This document shows positions 1 through 5,226 of a DNA stretch of 8,148 bases, one piece after another. This DNA comes from an uncultured Blautia sp. (GTDB lineage Bacteria; Bacillota; Clostridia; Lachnospirales; Lachnospiraceae), in NCBI GenBank assembly GCA_900539525.1, contig UQCM01000090.1, positions 1 to 8,148 on the forward strand, written 5' to 3'. A model generated the notes under the pieces. That model was not told the origin of the DNA, made no database searches, and saw only the letters and a program-made list of their open reading frames with translations. A program made the position numbers and the translations under genes. Position 1 is the first letter of the stretch. Each line of letters begins with the position of its first letter.

Positions 1-460
1 GGAATATGTTCGTAAAGATGAGCATTTCAGTCGGTACTATGATGAGATAATCGTGCTGCTTGGAACCGGGATGCGAATTAGTGAATTCATGGGAATTACC
101 TTTTCGGATTTGGATTTCGAGGAGCGAAAAATCAGAGTGGACCATCAGCTTACCAGAACCCGGAATGGTAAATACTATGTGGAGAAAACCAAGACCGAGA
201 ATGGTGTCCGCTTTATTTACATGACAGAAGAGGTAAAGGAGGCTTTGCTGAATATCATTGCAAACAGGCAGAAACCACGCAAGGAAATGGTAGTGGATGG
301 CTATAAGGGATTTTTGCTGTTGGACAAGGACGGCAAGCCGAAAGTAGCAATGCATCTGGAGCATGTCATGAAGCGGTTGCTTGACAAATACAATGCCACT
401 CATGAGGAGCAGCTACCGAGAATTACGCCTCATGGTCGAGTTATAATAAGGACAAGTTAG
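1..460 (+). pseudogene. Tn916-type tyrosine recombinase (integrase), C-terminal catalytic fragment, truncated at both ends
   Basis: The frame is open from base 2, so the N-terminal part lies outside the window. Visible is the middle of a tyrosine recombinase catalytic domain: LLGTGMRISEF carries the first catalytic arginine, followed by ITFSDLDFEERKIRVDHQL and then a basic strand with YYVEKTKTENGVRFIYM, where the catalytic lysine is expected. These segments resemble Int of Tn916-family elements, which cut and rejoin DNA at attachment sites. The family continues after ITPH with an LRHT-like HxxR box, then a second histidine and a C-terminal tyrosine. Here the codons for ITPH (422-433) are followed by an unrelated nine-residue tail (GRVIIRTS-like) and a TAG at 458-460. 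No LRHT or tyrosine motif is seen in any frame downstream. The protein therefore cannot be a functional recombinase. The likely cause is insertion of the downstream element at about 434; a deletion is the alternative. Confidence 0.85.
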
Positions 461-509
461 AAAACTCCAGTAAATACAAGGGGTTGCACTAATTTAGTCC
501 TTATTTTTA
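445..509 (+). terminator. Long hairpin A with T-run at the integrase/element junction
   Basis: The left arm (445-460) pairs with the right arm (489-505). AATAAGGAC at 445-453 is perfectly complementary to GTCCTTATT at 497-505. After a single bulged A at 496, seven more pairs follow (454-460 with 489-495, one of them G-U). Inside the loop, 463-468 can pair with 480-485 through one G-U. A T-run follows the right arm (504-508). The form is that of an intrinsic terminator. It includes the stop codon of the integrase fragment, so it may simply end transcription coming from the flank. It is related in sequence to hairpin B at 632-690, so a role as an element-end or recombination structure is possible. 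Confidence 0.6.
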
Positions 510-533
510 ACTCCCTGAAAAAGGGAAAAATAA

Positions 534-545
534 GACAGCGCTGTC
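534..545. promoter_or_regulatory. 12-bp perfect palindrome, candidate operator
   Basis: GACAGCGCTGTC is fully self-complementary with no spacer and is GC-rich against AT-rich surroundings. It lies about 175 bp upstream of parA. A dyad like this fits a dimeric DNA-binding protein: an autoregulating ParB, an element repressor or a recombinase accessory factor. No second copy was found in the window, so the identity of the binder is inference only. Confidence 0.35.
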
Positions 546-631
546 ATTCCAGAATATGAATTATTACAGATCCAGACTGGAAATGGATTTGTGTAAGACA
601 AGAGTAAAAACAACAGAATTATTGTAATTAT

Positions 632-690
632 AGGACTGAATTAGCTCGCACGGAATATAGATTCCGGTTGTCTAATTCAGTCCTCTTTTT
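632..690 (+). terminator. Hairpin B: 13-bp perfect stem with T-run ahead of parA
   Basis: AGGACTGAATTAG (632-644) is perfectly complementary to CTAATTCAGTCCT (672-684). A second nested stem, CGGAAT at 651-656 with ATTCCG at 661-666, sits in the loop, and a T-rich tail (CTTTTT, 685-690) follows. This is a strong intrinsic-terminator shape only 29 bases before the parA start codon. It would stop transcripts from upstream, or act as an attenuator in the leader of the par operon. Its right arm and the preceding GGTTG closely match hairpin A, so the two look like diverged copies of one element. Confidence 0.65.
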
Positions 691-718
691 GATTGACGAC
701 GATGAAAGGTGATGAAAA

Positions 719-1504
719 ATGGCTAGAATTATTTCTATTGTAAACCAAAAAGGGGGAACTGGAAAGTCCGCATGTACAGCTAATTTAGCAGTAGGATTAG
801 CACAAAAGAATATGAAAGTGTTAATCGTTGATGCCGATCCACAGTCTGATGTATCTGCAGGATTTGGATATCGTGATTGTGATGAAAGTAATGAAACACT
901 TACAGCTCTTATGGATACAGTAATGAAAGATGAAGATATTCCTTCAGACTGTTATATCAGGCATCAGGCAGAAGGAATAGACATTATCTGTTCTAACATT
1001 GGACTGGCAGGTACGGAAGTACAGTTGGTAAATGCAATGAGCAGGGAATATGTATTGAAACAGATTTTATATGGTATCAAGGATCAATATGATGCAATTA
1101 TCATTGATTGTATGCCATCATTGGGAATGATCACAATCAATGCACTGGCTGCATCAGATGAAGTACTAATTCCGGTTGAAGCGTCTTACCTGCCAATCAA
1201 AGGATTGCAGCAGTTATTAAAAACAATCGGTAAGGTCCGTAAGCAAATCAATCCGAAGCTGCAAGTCGGTGGAATTCTGTTTACGATGGTCGATGCTCAT
1301 ACGAATGATGCCAGGAATAATATGGAACTTCTCAGAAATGTATATGGAAGTCAAATTCATATCTTCGATAATTATATTCCATTTTCTGTAAGAATGAAGG
1401 AAGCAGTCAGAGAAGGACAGAGTATTTTCTCTTATGATCCGAAAGGCAAAGCTACAGAAGCTTATCGGAGAGTGACGGAGGAGGTGCTGAAAGATGCCAT
1501 CTAA
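719..1504 (+). CDS. parA: ParA/Soj-family partition ATPase
   Basis: This 261-aa protein is of normal ParA size. It has the deviant Walker A KGGTGKS (residues 11-17) with its signature lysine, the DADPQ switch motif (38-42) and the Walker B strand IIIDCMPSLG (127-136). ParA-type ATPases form ATP-dependent dimers on nucleoid DNA and move ParB-parS complexes, spreading plasmid or excised ICE copies to daughter cells. The short N-terminus, with the P-loop near residue 11 and no added helix-turn-helix, marks a type Ib/Soj-like ParA, so it is unlikely to repress its own promoter by itself. The ATG at 719 is chosen because AAAGGTGA (705-712) lies 6 bases upstream. The gene overlaps parB by 11 bases, implying coupled translation. 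It opens the first operon, directly after hairpin B. Confidence 0.95.
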   Translation: MARIISIVNQKGGTGKSACTANLAVGLAQKNMKVLIVDADPQSDVSAGFGYRDCDESNETLTALMDTVMKDEDIPSDCYIRHQAEGIDIICSNIGLAGTEVQLVNAMSREYVLKQILYGIKDQYDAIIIDCMPSLGMITINALAASDEVLIPVEASYLPIKGLQQLLKTIGKVRKQINPKLQVGGILFTMVDAHTNDARNNMELLRNVYGSQIHIFDNYIPFSVRMKEAVREGQSIFSYDPKGKATEAYRRVTEEVLKDAI

Positions 1505-2399
1505 AAAAAGAGCAACTCCCGTTTCCTTACAGCCGCTTGATGCATTGTTTGGAACAAACGAAGAGACAACCAATGGAATTAGTGAGATAGCAATAGGAAG
1601 TCTTCATCCATTTACGAATCACCCGTTTCAAGTAAGAGATGATAAGAAAATGGAAGAATTAGCGGAAAGTATTACACAATATGGCGTGTTGGTTCCTGGT
1701 ATTGTGCGGTTGAGAGAGTCCGGTGGTTATGAGCTGGTAGCTGGTCATCGGCGAAAACGAGCATGTGAACTTTCTGGACTAGAGAAAATGCCGGTTATCA
1801 TCAAAGATCTTACAGATGATGAAGCGACGGTGATTATGGTAGATTCCAACATTCAACGAGAAGAGCTGCTGATCAGCGAAAAGGCATTTGCTTATAAAAT
1901 GAAATATGAGGCGTTAAAGCGTCAGGGAAAACGATCTGATTTAACTTCTTGCCAAGTTGGCAAGAAGTTGGCGGCAGAAGAAGTCAGTCAGAATACAGGA
2001 GATAGTTCCAGACAGATTCTTCGATATATTCATCTGACAGAGTTAGTAGCAGAGCTATTAGAATTGGCAGACGAGAAGAAGCTTCCCTTTAACACAGCTG
2101 TTGAACTTTCTTATTTGAGAACTGAAGAGCAGCAGATATTATTTCAGTATATGAGTAATCACAATATGGTACCGTCCATGAAGCAGGCAAAGGAATTGAA
2201 GCAGATTTCAAAAGAGCAGATGTTGACGTATTCAGAGATTGACCAGATTTGCATGAATGAAAGTACTGAAAAAGTTCAGGTGCAGATTCCGGCGAAGAAA
2301 TTGAAACAATATTTTCCAGAGACATATACAAAGGATCAGATGGAAGAAATTATATTTATGCTTCTGGCATCGTGGGCAGAAAGAGAGGGGAAAGAATGA
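1494..2399 (+). CDS. parB: ParB/Spo0J-family partition protein (parS binding, CTPase-type)
   Basis: This 301-aa protein has the ParB order of parts. The N-terminal nuclease-like/CTP-binding domain spans about residues 30-125, with HPFQVR (43-48), YGVLVPGIV (63-71) and the box II motif ELVAGHRRKRACE (GHRR at 84-87). Next comes a helical DNA-binding region, with SEKAFAYKMKYEALKRQG (128-145) and a helix-turn-helix near SSRQILRYIHLTEL (171-184). The C-terminal part (250-301) probably dimerises. In known homologues the GHRR box binds CTP and lets the protein load at parS and slide as a clamp; this is family knowledge. The start at 1494 follows GGAGGAGGTG (1477-1486) by 7 bases. The stop overlaps the next ATG (ATGA). 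The stretch coding for residues 150-159, between the two domains, contains a long perfect inverted repeat, listed separately. Confidence 0.93.
   Translation: MPSKKRATPVSLQPLDALFGTNEETTNGISEIAIGSLHPFTNHPFQVRDDKKMEELAESITQYGVLVPGIVRLRESGGYELVAGHRRKRACELSGLEKMPVIIKDLTDDEATVIMVDSNIQREELLISEKAFAYKMKYEALKRQGKRSDLTSCQVGKKLAAEEVSQNTGDSSRQILRYIHLTELVAELLELADEKKLPFNTAVELSYLRTEEQQILFQYMSNHNMVPSMKQAKELKQISKEQMLTYSEIDQICMNESTEKVQVQIPAKKLKQYFPETYTKDQMEEIIFMLLASWAEREGKE
1943..1969. promoter_or_regulatory. Perfect 13+1+13 inverted repeat inside parB, candidate parS
   Basis: AACTTCTTGCCAA (1943-1955) is followed by a single G and then its exact reverse complement (1957-1969). The repeat falls within parB codons 150-159, between the CTP-binding part and the helix-turn-helix. 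Odd-length dyads of this size are rare by chance, and coding DNA has no evident reason to be this symmetric. Known precedent: one of the Bacillus subtilis parS sites lies inside spo0J (parB) itself. The sequence is not the canonical TGTTTCACGTGAAACA-type parS, so this would be an element-specific site. With a one-base loop it is better suited to binding a protein dimer than to forming an RNA hairpin. Confidence 0.5.
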
Positions 2400-2530
2400 G
2401 CAATGAAGATACGGCAAGTAGAATACAAGTTTATCTGAAGAAGATAGAAAAGATACGTGTTAAACGGATGAAAAGAGAGAAGTTTAAACATTTGTTGAAA
2501 ACATTAGGATTATCAACAGGAAGGAAGTGA
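2396..2530 (+). CDS. Small basic protein of unknown function (44 aa)
   Basis: The ORF starts in an ATGA overlap with the parB stop and is preceded by AGAGGGGA-type Shine-Dalgarno bases (about 2383-2391). It encodes MSNEDTASRIQVYLKK and then a strongly basic stretch (KIRVKRMKREKFKH) predicted to be helical, ending GLSTGRK. It is too short for a recognised domain. Lysine and arginine richness suggests nucleic-acid contact, perhaps alongside ParB, but that is inference. The overlap, ribosome binding site and operon position make it likely to be translated. Confidence 0.6.
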   Translation: MSNEDTASRIQVYLKKIEKIRVKRMKREKFKHLLKTLGLSTGRK

Positions 2531-2534
2531 AAGT

Positions 2535-2702
2535 ATGGCTTTAAAGATTGTACGAAGATATGATGCGAACGGAAGGGAGCTTACTGAGAAAGATATGGAA
2601 ACCTTTCGATTGGATTCTCCTGTGGTTAGAAAAATATTGGCAAATCTTAATCGGGAGGTGGCGGAAGGAATCAGAGAGAGGGAGAAAAAAGGTGACGATT
2701 GA
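2535..2702 (+). CDS. Small charged protein of unknown function (55 aa)
   Basis: The ATG at 2535 lies 4 bases after the previous stop, with AAGGA at 2521-2525 as ribosome binding site. The product begins MALKIVRRYDANGRELTEKDM and ends REREKKGDD, with a highly charged, probably helical C-terminal half. The last 11 bases overlap the GTG start of the membrane protein gene, which fits translational coupling. A longer reading in another frame starting TTG at 2548 crosses this gene, but it has no ribosome binding site and less natural sequence. I do not recognise the family. Confidence 0.6.
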   Translation: MALKIVRRYDANGRELTEKDMETFRLDSPVVRKILANLNREVAEGIREREKKGDD

Positions 2703-3003
2703 AGACGTAATTAAAAAATCAATATTGCCACTGGCATTTATGCTATTCTGGTTCTGGATGGTATCCACCATCATGAAAGTCAGTGGACAGACAGACTTGT
2801 TCTGGTGGATATTTCTTTCCGGACTTCCATTTGGAATACATAAAATGCGGCTGATCCTGATTCCAAAAGGAATGGATATAACAGCAACACTTGGGATGGC
2901 TGCATTAAGTGTCATCATTGGAGCTTTGATTGGAAGTATCATGATTCCAGTGTATGTAATCCGTGCGGTATACGTTTTCTTACGATATATCATCGGAAAA
3001 TAA
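2692..3003 (+). CDS. Small integral membrane protein, DUF6050-like
   Basis: This 103-aa protein is read from GTG at 2692, overlapping the 55-aa ORF by 11 bases, with GAGAGGGAG (about 2675-2684) upstream. It begins MTIEDVIKKSILPLAFMLFWFW. Hydrophobic segments lie at about residues 11-28, 37-50 and 64-98, with GLPFGIHKM and IPKGMDITATLG between them. This pattern resembles small ICE-encoded membrane proteins that I recall as DUF6050; the name comes from memory of the pattern, not a search. Its role is unknown. It is the last gene of the par operon, followed directly by a strong terminator. The frame extends upstream to 2548, but the N-terminal residues so added are Trp- and Arg-rich and overlap the 55-aa gene. 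Confidence 0.65.
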   Translation: MTIEDVIKKSILPLAFMLFWFWMVSTIMKVSGQTDLFWWIFLSGLPFGIHKMRLILIPKGMDITATLGMAALSVIIGALIGSIMIPVYVIRAVYVFLRYIIGK

Positions 3004-3017
3004 TTGAATATTTGATA

Positions 3018-3063
3018 AGAGGCAGGCTTGCGAAAATAAAATCGTAAGCTTGCCTCTTTTTTT
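3018..3063 (+). terminator. Strong intrinsic terminator ending the par operon
   Basis: A 16-bp stem (3018-3033 with 3042-3057, two G-U pairs) closes an A-rich 8-base loop and is followed by six T (3058-3063). It lies 15 bases after the membrane protein stop codon. It separates the partition operon from the replication module, so the latter should have its own promoter or rely on readthrough. Confidence 0.9.
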
Positions 3064-3130
3064 GTACCAAAAATCAGGCAATTCAGGGGAAATCCCTTTT
3101 GCAAATATATATTTTTGGAGGATTTTTAAG

Positions 3131-3529
3131 ATGAGAGAGCGAATTGAAAGTAAGCATGTAACAAAGGAAATCAAAAGTCAGATGCCAGTAATCCCGGTGG
3201 AAATTGTTAAAGAAAGAGGCTGTACGTTCTGCCCGTATTATCTGGGCAATTATGAGAAACAGCCACGCTGTATGATGAAAACCTGTGCCTGGGATGATGA
3301 AAATGAACGTTTCCATCCAATTCTTCGTAAACTGATCCCATTTTACAAAGAGAAGATGGAAAAAGCAGAAGAAAAATTCCTAGCAATGAAAAAGATTTAC
3401 ACAACGCTGTTAGGAATGTTTGACGATGAAATGAAGCAGGAAGAGTTGGAAAAAGATGAATGTTACGGATGTGCCTATGGAAAATGTGGACCATGTATCG
3501 GTATCTGTTACAAATCAATGAAAGCATAG
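3131..3529 (+). CDS. Cysteine-rich, probably metal-binding protein of unknown function
   Basis: This is a 132-aa protein with nine cysteines in two clusters. C31-x2-C34 and C47-x4-C52 form the first; C111-x2-C114-x4-C119-x2-C122-x3-C126 (CYGCAYGKCGPCIGIC) forms the second, at the C-terminus. The clusters are joined by a charged helical segment (65-108, likely coiled-coil). Such spacing suggests zinc-ribbon or iron-sulfur binding, but I cannot name the family. The start at 3131 is chosen because GGAGGA (3117-3122) lies 8 bases upstream. The frame is open further up to 3050, but that would run through the terminator T-run. It is the first gene after the terminator and its stop codon overlaps the ssb ribosome binding site, so it is the likely leader of the replication operon. 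Confidence 0.75.
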   Translation: MRERIESKHVTKEIKSQMPVIPVEIVKERGCTFCPYYLGNYEKQPRCMMKTCAWDDENERFHPILRKLIPFYKEKMEKAEEKFLAMKKIYTTLLGMFDDEMKQEELEKDECYGCAYGKCGPCIGICYKSMKA

Positions 3530-3542
3530 GAGGGTTAAGCCA

Positions 3543-3941
3543 ATGAATACAACAATTATTTCCGGGCGATTGGTAAGAAATCCCGGATACAACGAAGTGG
3601 AGAATGAAAAAGGACTTCATAAGATTGCCAAGTTTGTTCTGGTAGTCAGAAGAAATTATTCTGATGAAGTCAGTTTCATTCCGGTAAAGGCTTTTGCAAA
3701 GAAAGCAGAATTTGCCAGAGATTATCTGATGCAGGGAACGAAGGTCATGGTGGAAGGCGAGATTGTCACGGGTAATTATGAAGATAAAGATACCGGGAAA
3801 AAGATCTATACCACCGAAGTGTATGCAAACCGGATTGAATTTGCAGGTGCAAAAATGGTTGACAGACCACCATTTCCAGAAGATGCGGAAGGGTTTTTAG
3901 AGATACCGGAGGGCATGGAAGAGGAAATGCCGTTTAGATAG
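3543..3941 (+). CDS. ssb: Single-stranded DNA-binding protein (SSB)
   Basis: This 132-aa protein has the OB-fold pattern of SSB: MNTTIISGRLVRNP (1-14), KIAKFVLVVRR (27-37), SFIPVKAFAKKAEFARDYLMQGTKVMVEGEI (44-73) and YTTEVYANRIEFAG (89-102). A short linker leads to an acidic tail, EGMEEEMPFR. SSB coats single strands during replication and conjugative transfer, and its acidic tail docks partner proteins. The classical tail ends in Pro-Phe; here one arginine follows it. At 132 residues it is shorter than chromosomal SSBs, as is common for element-borne copies. The ATG at 3543 follows AGGAGGG (3528-3534) by 8 bases. Its neighbours are replication genes. Confidence 0.93.
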   Translation: MNTTIISGRLVRNPGYNEVENEKGLHKIAKFVLVVRRNYSDEVSFIPVKAFAKKAEFARDYLMQGTKVMVEGEIVTGNYEDKDTGKKIYTTEVYANRIEFAGAKMVDRPPFPEDAEGFLEIPEGMEEEMPFR

Positions 3942-3954
3942 AGGAGGATAAAAG

Positions 3955-4347
3955 ATGGTTTCAGTAGATCAGGCGTATATGGTAGGGCATATGAAAAATG
4001 CCGATGGAAGTATCAATAACAAAAATGTAGTGCTGTCAGCAGCATGTGAAGCAGCGGAACTGTTCCAGTGCATGATGTCAGTAAATCAGAAATTGGAGGA
4101 CTGGCAGAGATTTAACCATACTTTGGAGATGCATCTGAGAAGTGTGGAATGTGAGAAAATCCATGATATCTGTCAGGCAGTATATGGAATGAAACATCCG
4201 TCCAATGAACTGGAAGGATTGTATCTGGCAAGGGAGGATGAACAGATATGCCTGCTGTACTATCAGGTATTTGTGGGTATGCTGGAAATCAATATTACTT
4301 CAGCCGAAGTGCTGTACAAACAGAAGGAGGAAACAATTAATGAGTAA
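3955..4347 (+). CDS. Hypothetical helical protein between ssb and the first RepA_N-like gene
   Basis: The 130-aa product begins MVSVDQAYMVGHMKNADGSI. It appears soluble and mainly helical (ACEAAELFQCMMSVNQKLEDWQRFNHTLEMHL), mildly acidic, with several scattered cysteines but no paired CxxC motif. There is no signal peptide or membrane segment. GAGGAGGA (3941-3948), which overlaps the ssb stop, lies 6 bases before the ATG. The last eight bases overlap the next start (4340). I do not recognise the family. The tight packing between ssb and initiator genes suggests a role in element replication or its control. Confidence 0.75.
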   Translation: MVSVDQAYMVGHMKNADGSINNKNVVLSAACEAAELFQCMMSVNQKLEDWQRFNHTLEMHLRSVECEKIHDICQAVYGMKHPSNELEGLYLAREDEQICLLYYQVFVGMLEINITSAEVLYKQKEETINE

Positions 4348-4689
4348 GATGGAGTATATGCCGGTAGATTGTCTGCAGGTGCCAAAGGTGCTGTTCCAGA
4401 TAGAAAAATACAAAAATCTGTCAAATACAGCAAAGATTTTATATAGCTTATTTCTGGATCGTTTGAAGTTTGCAGTGCAGAATGGCTGGGTAGATCATAA
4501 TGGGGATTTGTTTGTAATCTATCCGAAAAGTGAAATGAAAAAGACTTGAATACGACCAGATATGGAGTAGATCAGGCAGTACAGGAACTGGTTAAGGCTG
4601 GAAAGCTGATGCGAATTATTCCAAACAATGGAAAAGCGAACCACTTTTATATCAGCGATATTTATGAAAATGAGAAGGAGGAAAAATCA
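4340..4689 (+). pseudogene. RepA_N-type winged-helix initiator domain, interrupted by a -1 frameshift
   Basis: The frame from ATG 4340 (ribosome binding site AAGGAGG, 4324-4330) gives MSKMEYMPVDCLQVPKVLF and then a RepA_N N-terminal domain as far as FVIYPKSEMKKT, with TGA at 4547-4549 (69 aa). The rest of the winged helix continues in the -1 frame from 4543: DLNTTRYGVDQAVQELV, KLMRIIPNNGKANHFYISDIYE. Adding one base at the AAG-AC junction (4541-4545) restores a seamless KKDLNTTRYG. The domain matches the intact initiator at 5227 (VPKVLF/IPKALF, LYSLFLDR/LYGILLDR, NGWVD/NGWID, FVIYP/YIIYT). RepA_N proteins bind iterons to start replication. The break may be a real mutation, a base-calling error, or ribosomal slippage at AAA AAG. 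The repaired frame runs without a stop into the next ORF. Confidence 0.7.
4675..4681 (+). promoter_or_regulatory. Strong internal ribosome binding site deciding the 4690 start
   Basis: AAGGAGG lies 8 bases before ATG 4690 and inside the -1 frame continuation of the winged-helix gene. It allows the acidic protein to be made independently of the broken upstream gene. This is why the downstream gene is called from 4690 and not from the TTG at 4546. Confidence 0.65.
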
Positions 4690-5217
4690 ATGATGACATT
4701 AGATACTATTATGGCAAATATGCCGTTAGTTGAAAGAGAAATTATTATGGATAAGATGGTGAAAGCATCCAGGGATATTTTGGAAACAATTGCAGATATG
4801 GGATATATTGATGAATACGAAACGTCTTTAACTGCAATGGAAGAGAGAGGATATCAGGATGAGCTTGGCGAGATGGATATTGATCAAATTCAGGCTGATG
4901 GATATGAGTTTGGCATGGATCTTGCGTTTGGAATTCTGGAGGAAAATGAAAATAATCCTGCTCGTGTGTTAGATATTCAGAAATATGTGAACAGACAGTA
5001 TGAAAGCTGTTCAAAAAAGAAGTTTATGAAGGTCCTGGAAACCCTCGTTCATGCGATGGGGAATGATGAAGGCTTTATTGGTGATATGTATGCTTGCAAC
5101 AAGAAGGCTAGAAATTATTATTTGGATGAAATGATTCAGTCATTTAATTTTGTGTTTGATGAGATGTGTCATGGTACAGGCAGTGCAGCAAATTGTGATT
5201 TCGATGTAGAAGAGTAG
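4690..5217 (+). CDS. Acidic hypothetical protein (175 aa), in frame behind the broken initiator domain
   Basis: The product starts MMTLDTIMANMPLVEREIIM and is helical and strongly acidic: I count about 37 Asp/Glu against 15 Lys/Arg. The middle (EERGYQDELGEMDIDQIQADGYEF) is dense in negative charge. The C-terminal third has YVNRQYESCSKKKFMKVLETLVHAMG and ends DFDVEE. There is no membrane segment or recognised domain. It shares its frame with the downstream part of the winged-helix gene and no stop separates them, so it could also be made as a C-terminal extension of that protein if the frameshift is bypassed. Its stop (5215-5217) lies 9 bases before repA. The function is unknown. Acidity raises the idea of a DNA mimic or SSB-tail-like interactor, with no direct support. 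Confidence 0.7.
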   Translation: MMTLDTIMANMPLVEREIIMDKMVKASRDILETIADMGYIDEYETSLTAMEERGYQDELGEMDIDQIQADGYEFGMDLAFGILEENENNPARVLDIQKYVNRQYESCSKKKFMKVLETLVHAMGNDEGFIGDMYACNKKARNYYLDEMIQSFNFVFDEMCHGTGSAANCDFDVEE

Positions 5218-5226
5218 GAAAATATT

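Larger units (their letters stand above)
461..718. other. Structured non-coding junction/leader region before parA
   Basis: This stretch of about 260 bases has no gene that I can support. It holds hairpin A's right half, a small hairpin (TCCCT at 512-516 with AGGGA at 522-526), the 12-bp palindrome at 534-545, a short inverted repeat (TCCAG at 571-575 with CTGGA at 577-581), and hairpin B at 632-690. The parA ribosome binding site (AAAGGTGA, 705-712) closes it. I found no convincing -35/-10 pair; the A/T-rich stretch around 620-631 is the only region that looks at all like a -10. Because the integrase homology stops at about 433, this is probably the terminal region of the ICE, where recombinase binding sites and the promoter for the par operon would be expected. 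Confidence 0.55.

Noticed and set aside
589..631. A sigma-A-type promoter for parA in the A/T-rich leader
   Set aside because: No -35/-10 pair with acceptable spacing could be found by eye, so no promoter is called.
1217..1573. Opposite-strand 118-aa ORF across the parA/parB junction
   Set aside because: The + strand holds two clear, motif-bearing genes here. The minus reading has no family features or start signal.
2548..3003. A 151-aa reading starting TTG at 2548 for the membrane protein gene
   Set aside because: There is no ribosome binding site, the start is rare, and it overlaps the 55-aa ORF that has an ATG and a site. The family-like N-terminus begins at GTG 2692.
3050..3130. Upstream extension of the cysteine-rich protein to 3050
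   Set aside because: It would start inside the terminator stem and read through its T-run. A good ribosome binding site precedes ATG 3131.
4205..4549. 114-aa ORF starting at 4205 in the frame of the broken RepA_N gene
   Set aside because: Its first 45 codons overlap the 130-aa gene in another frame and read as nonsense. The AAGGAGG site points to ATG 4340.
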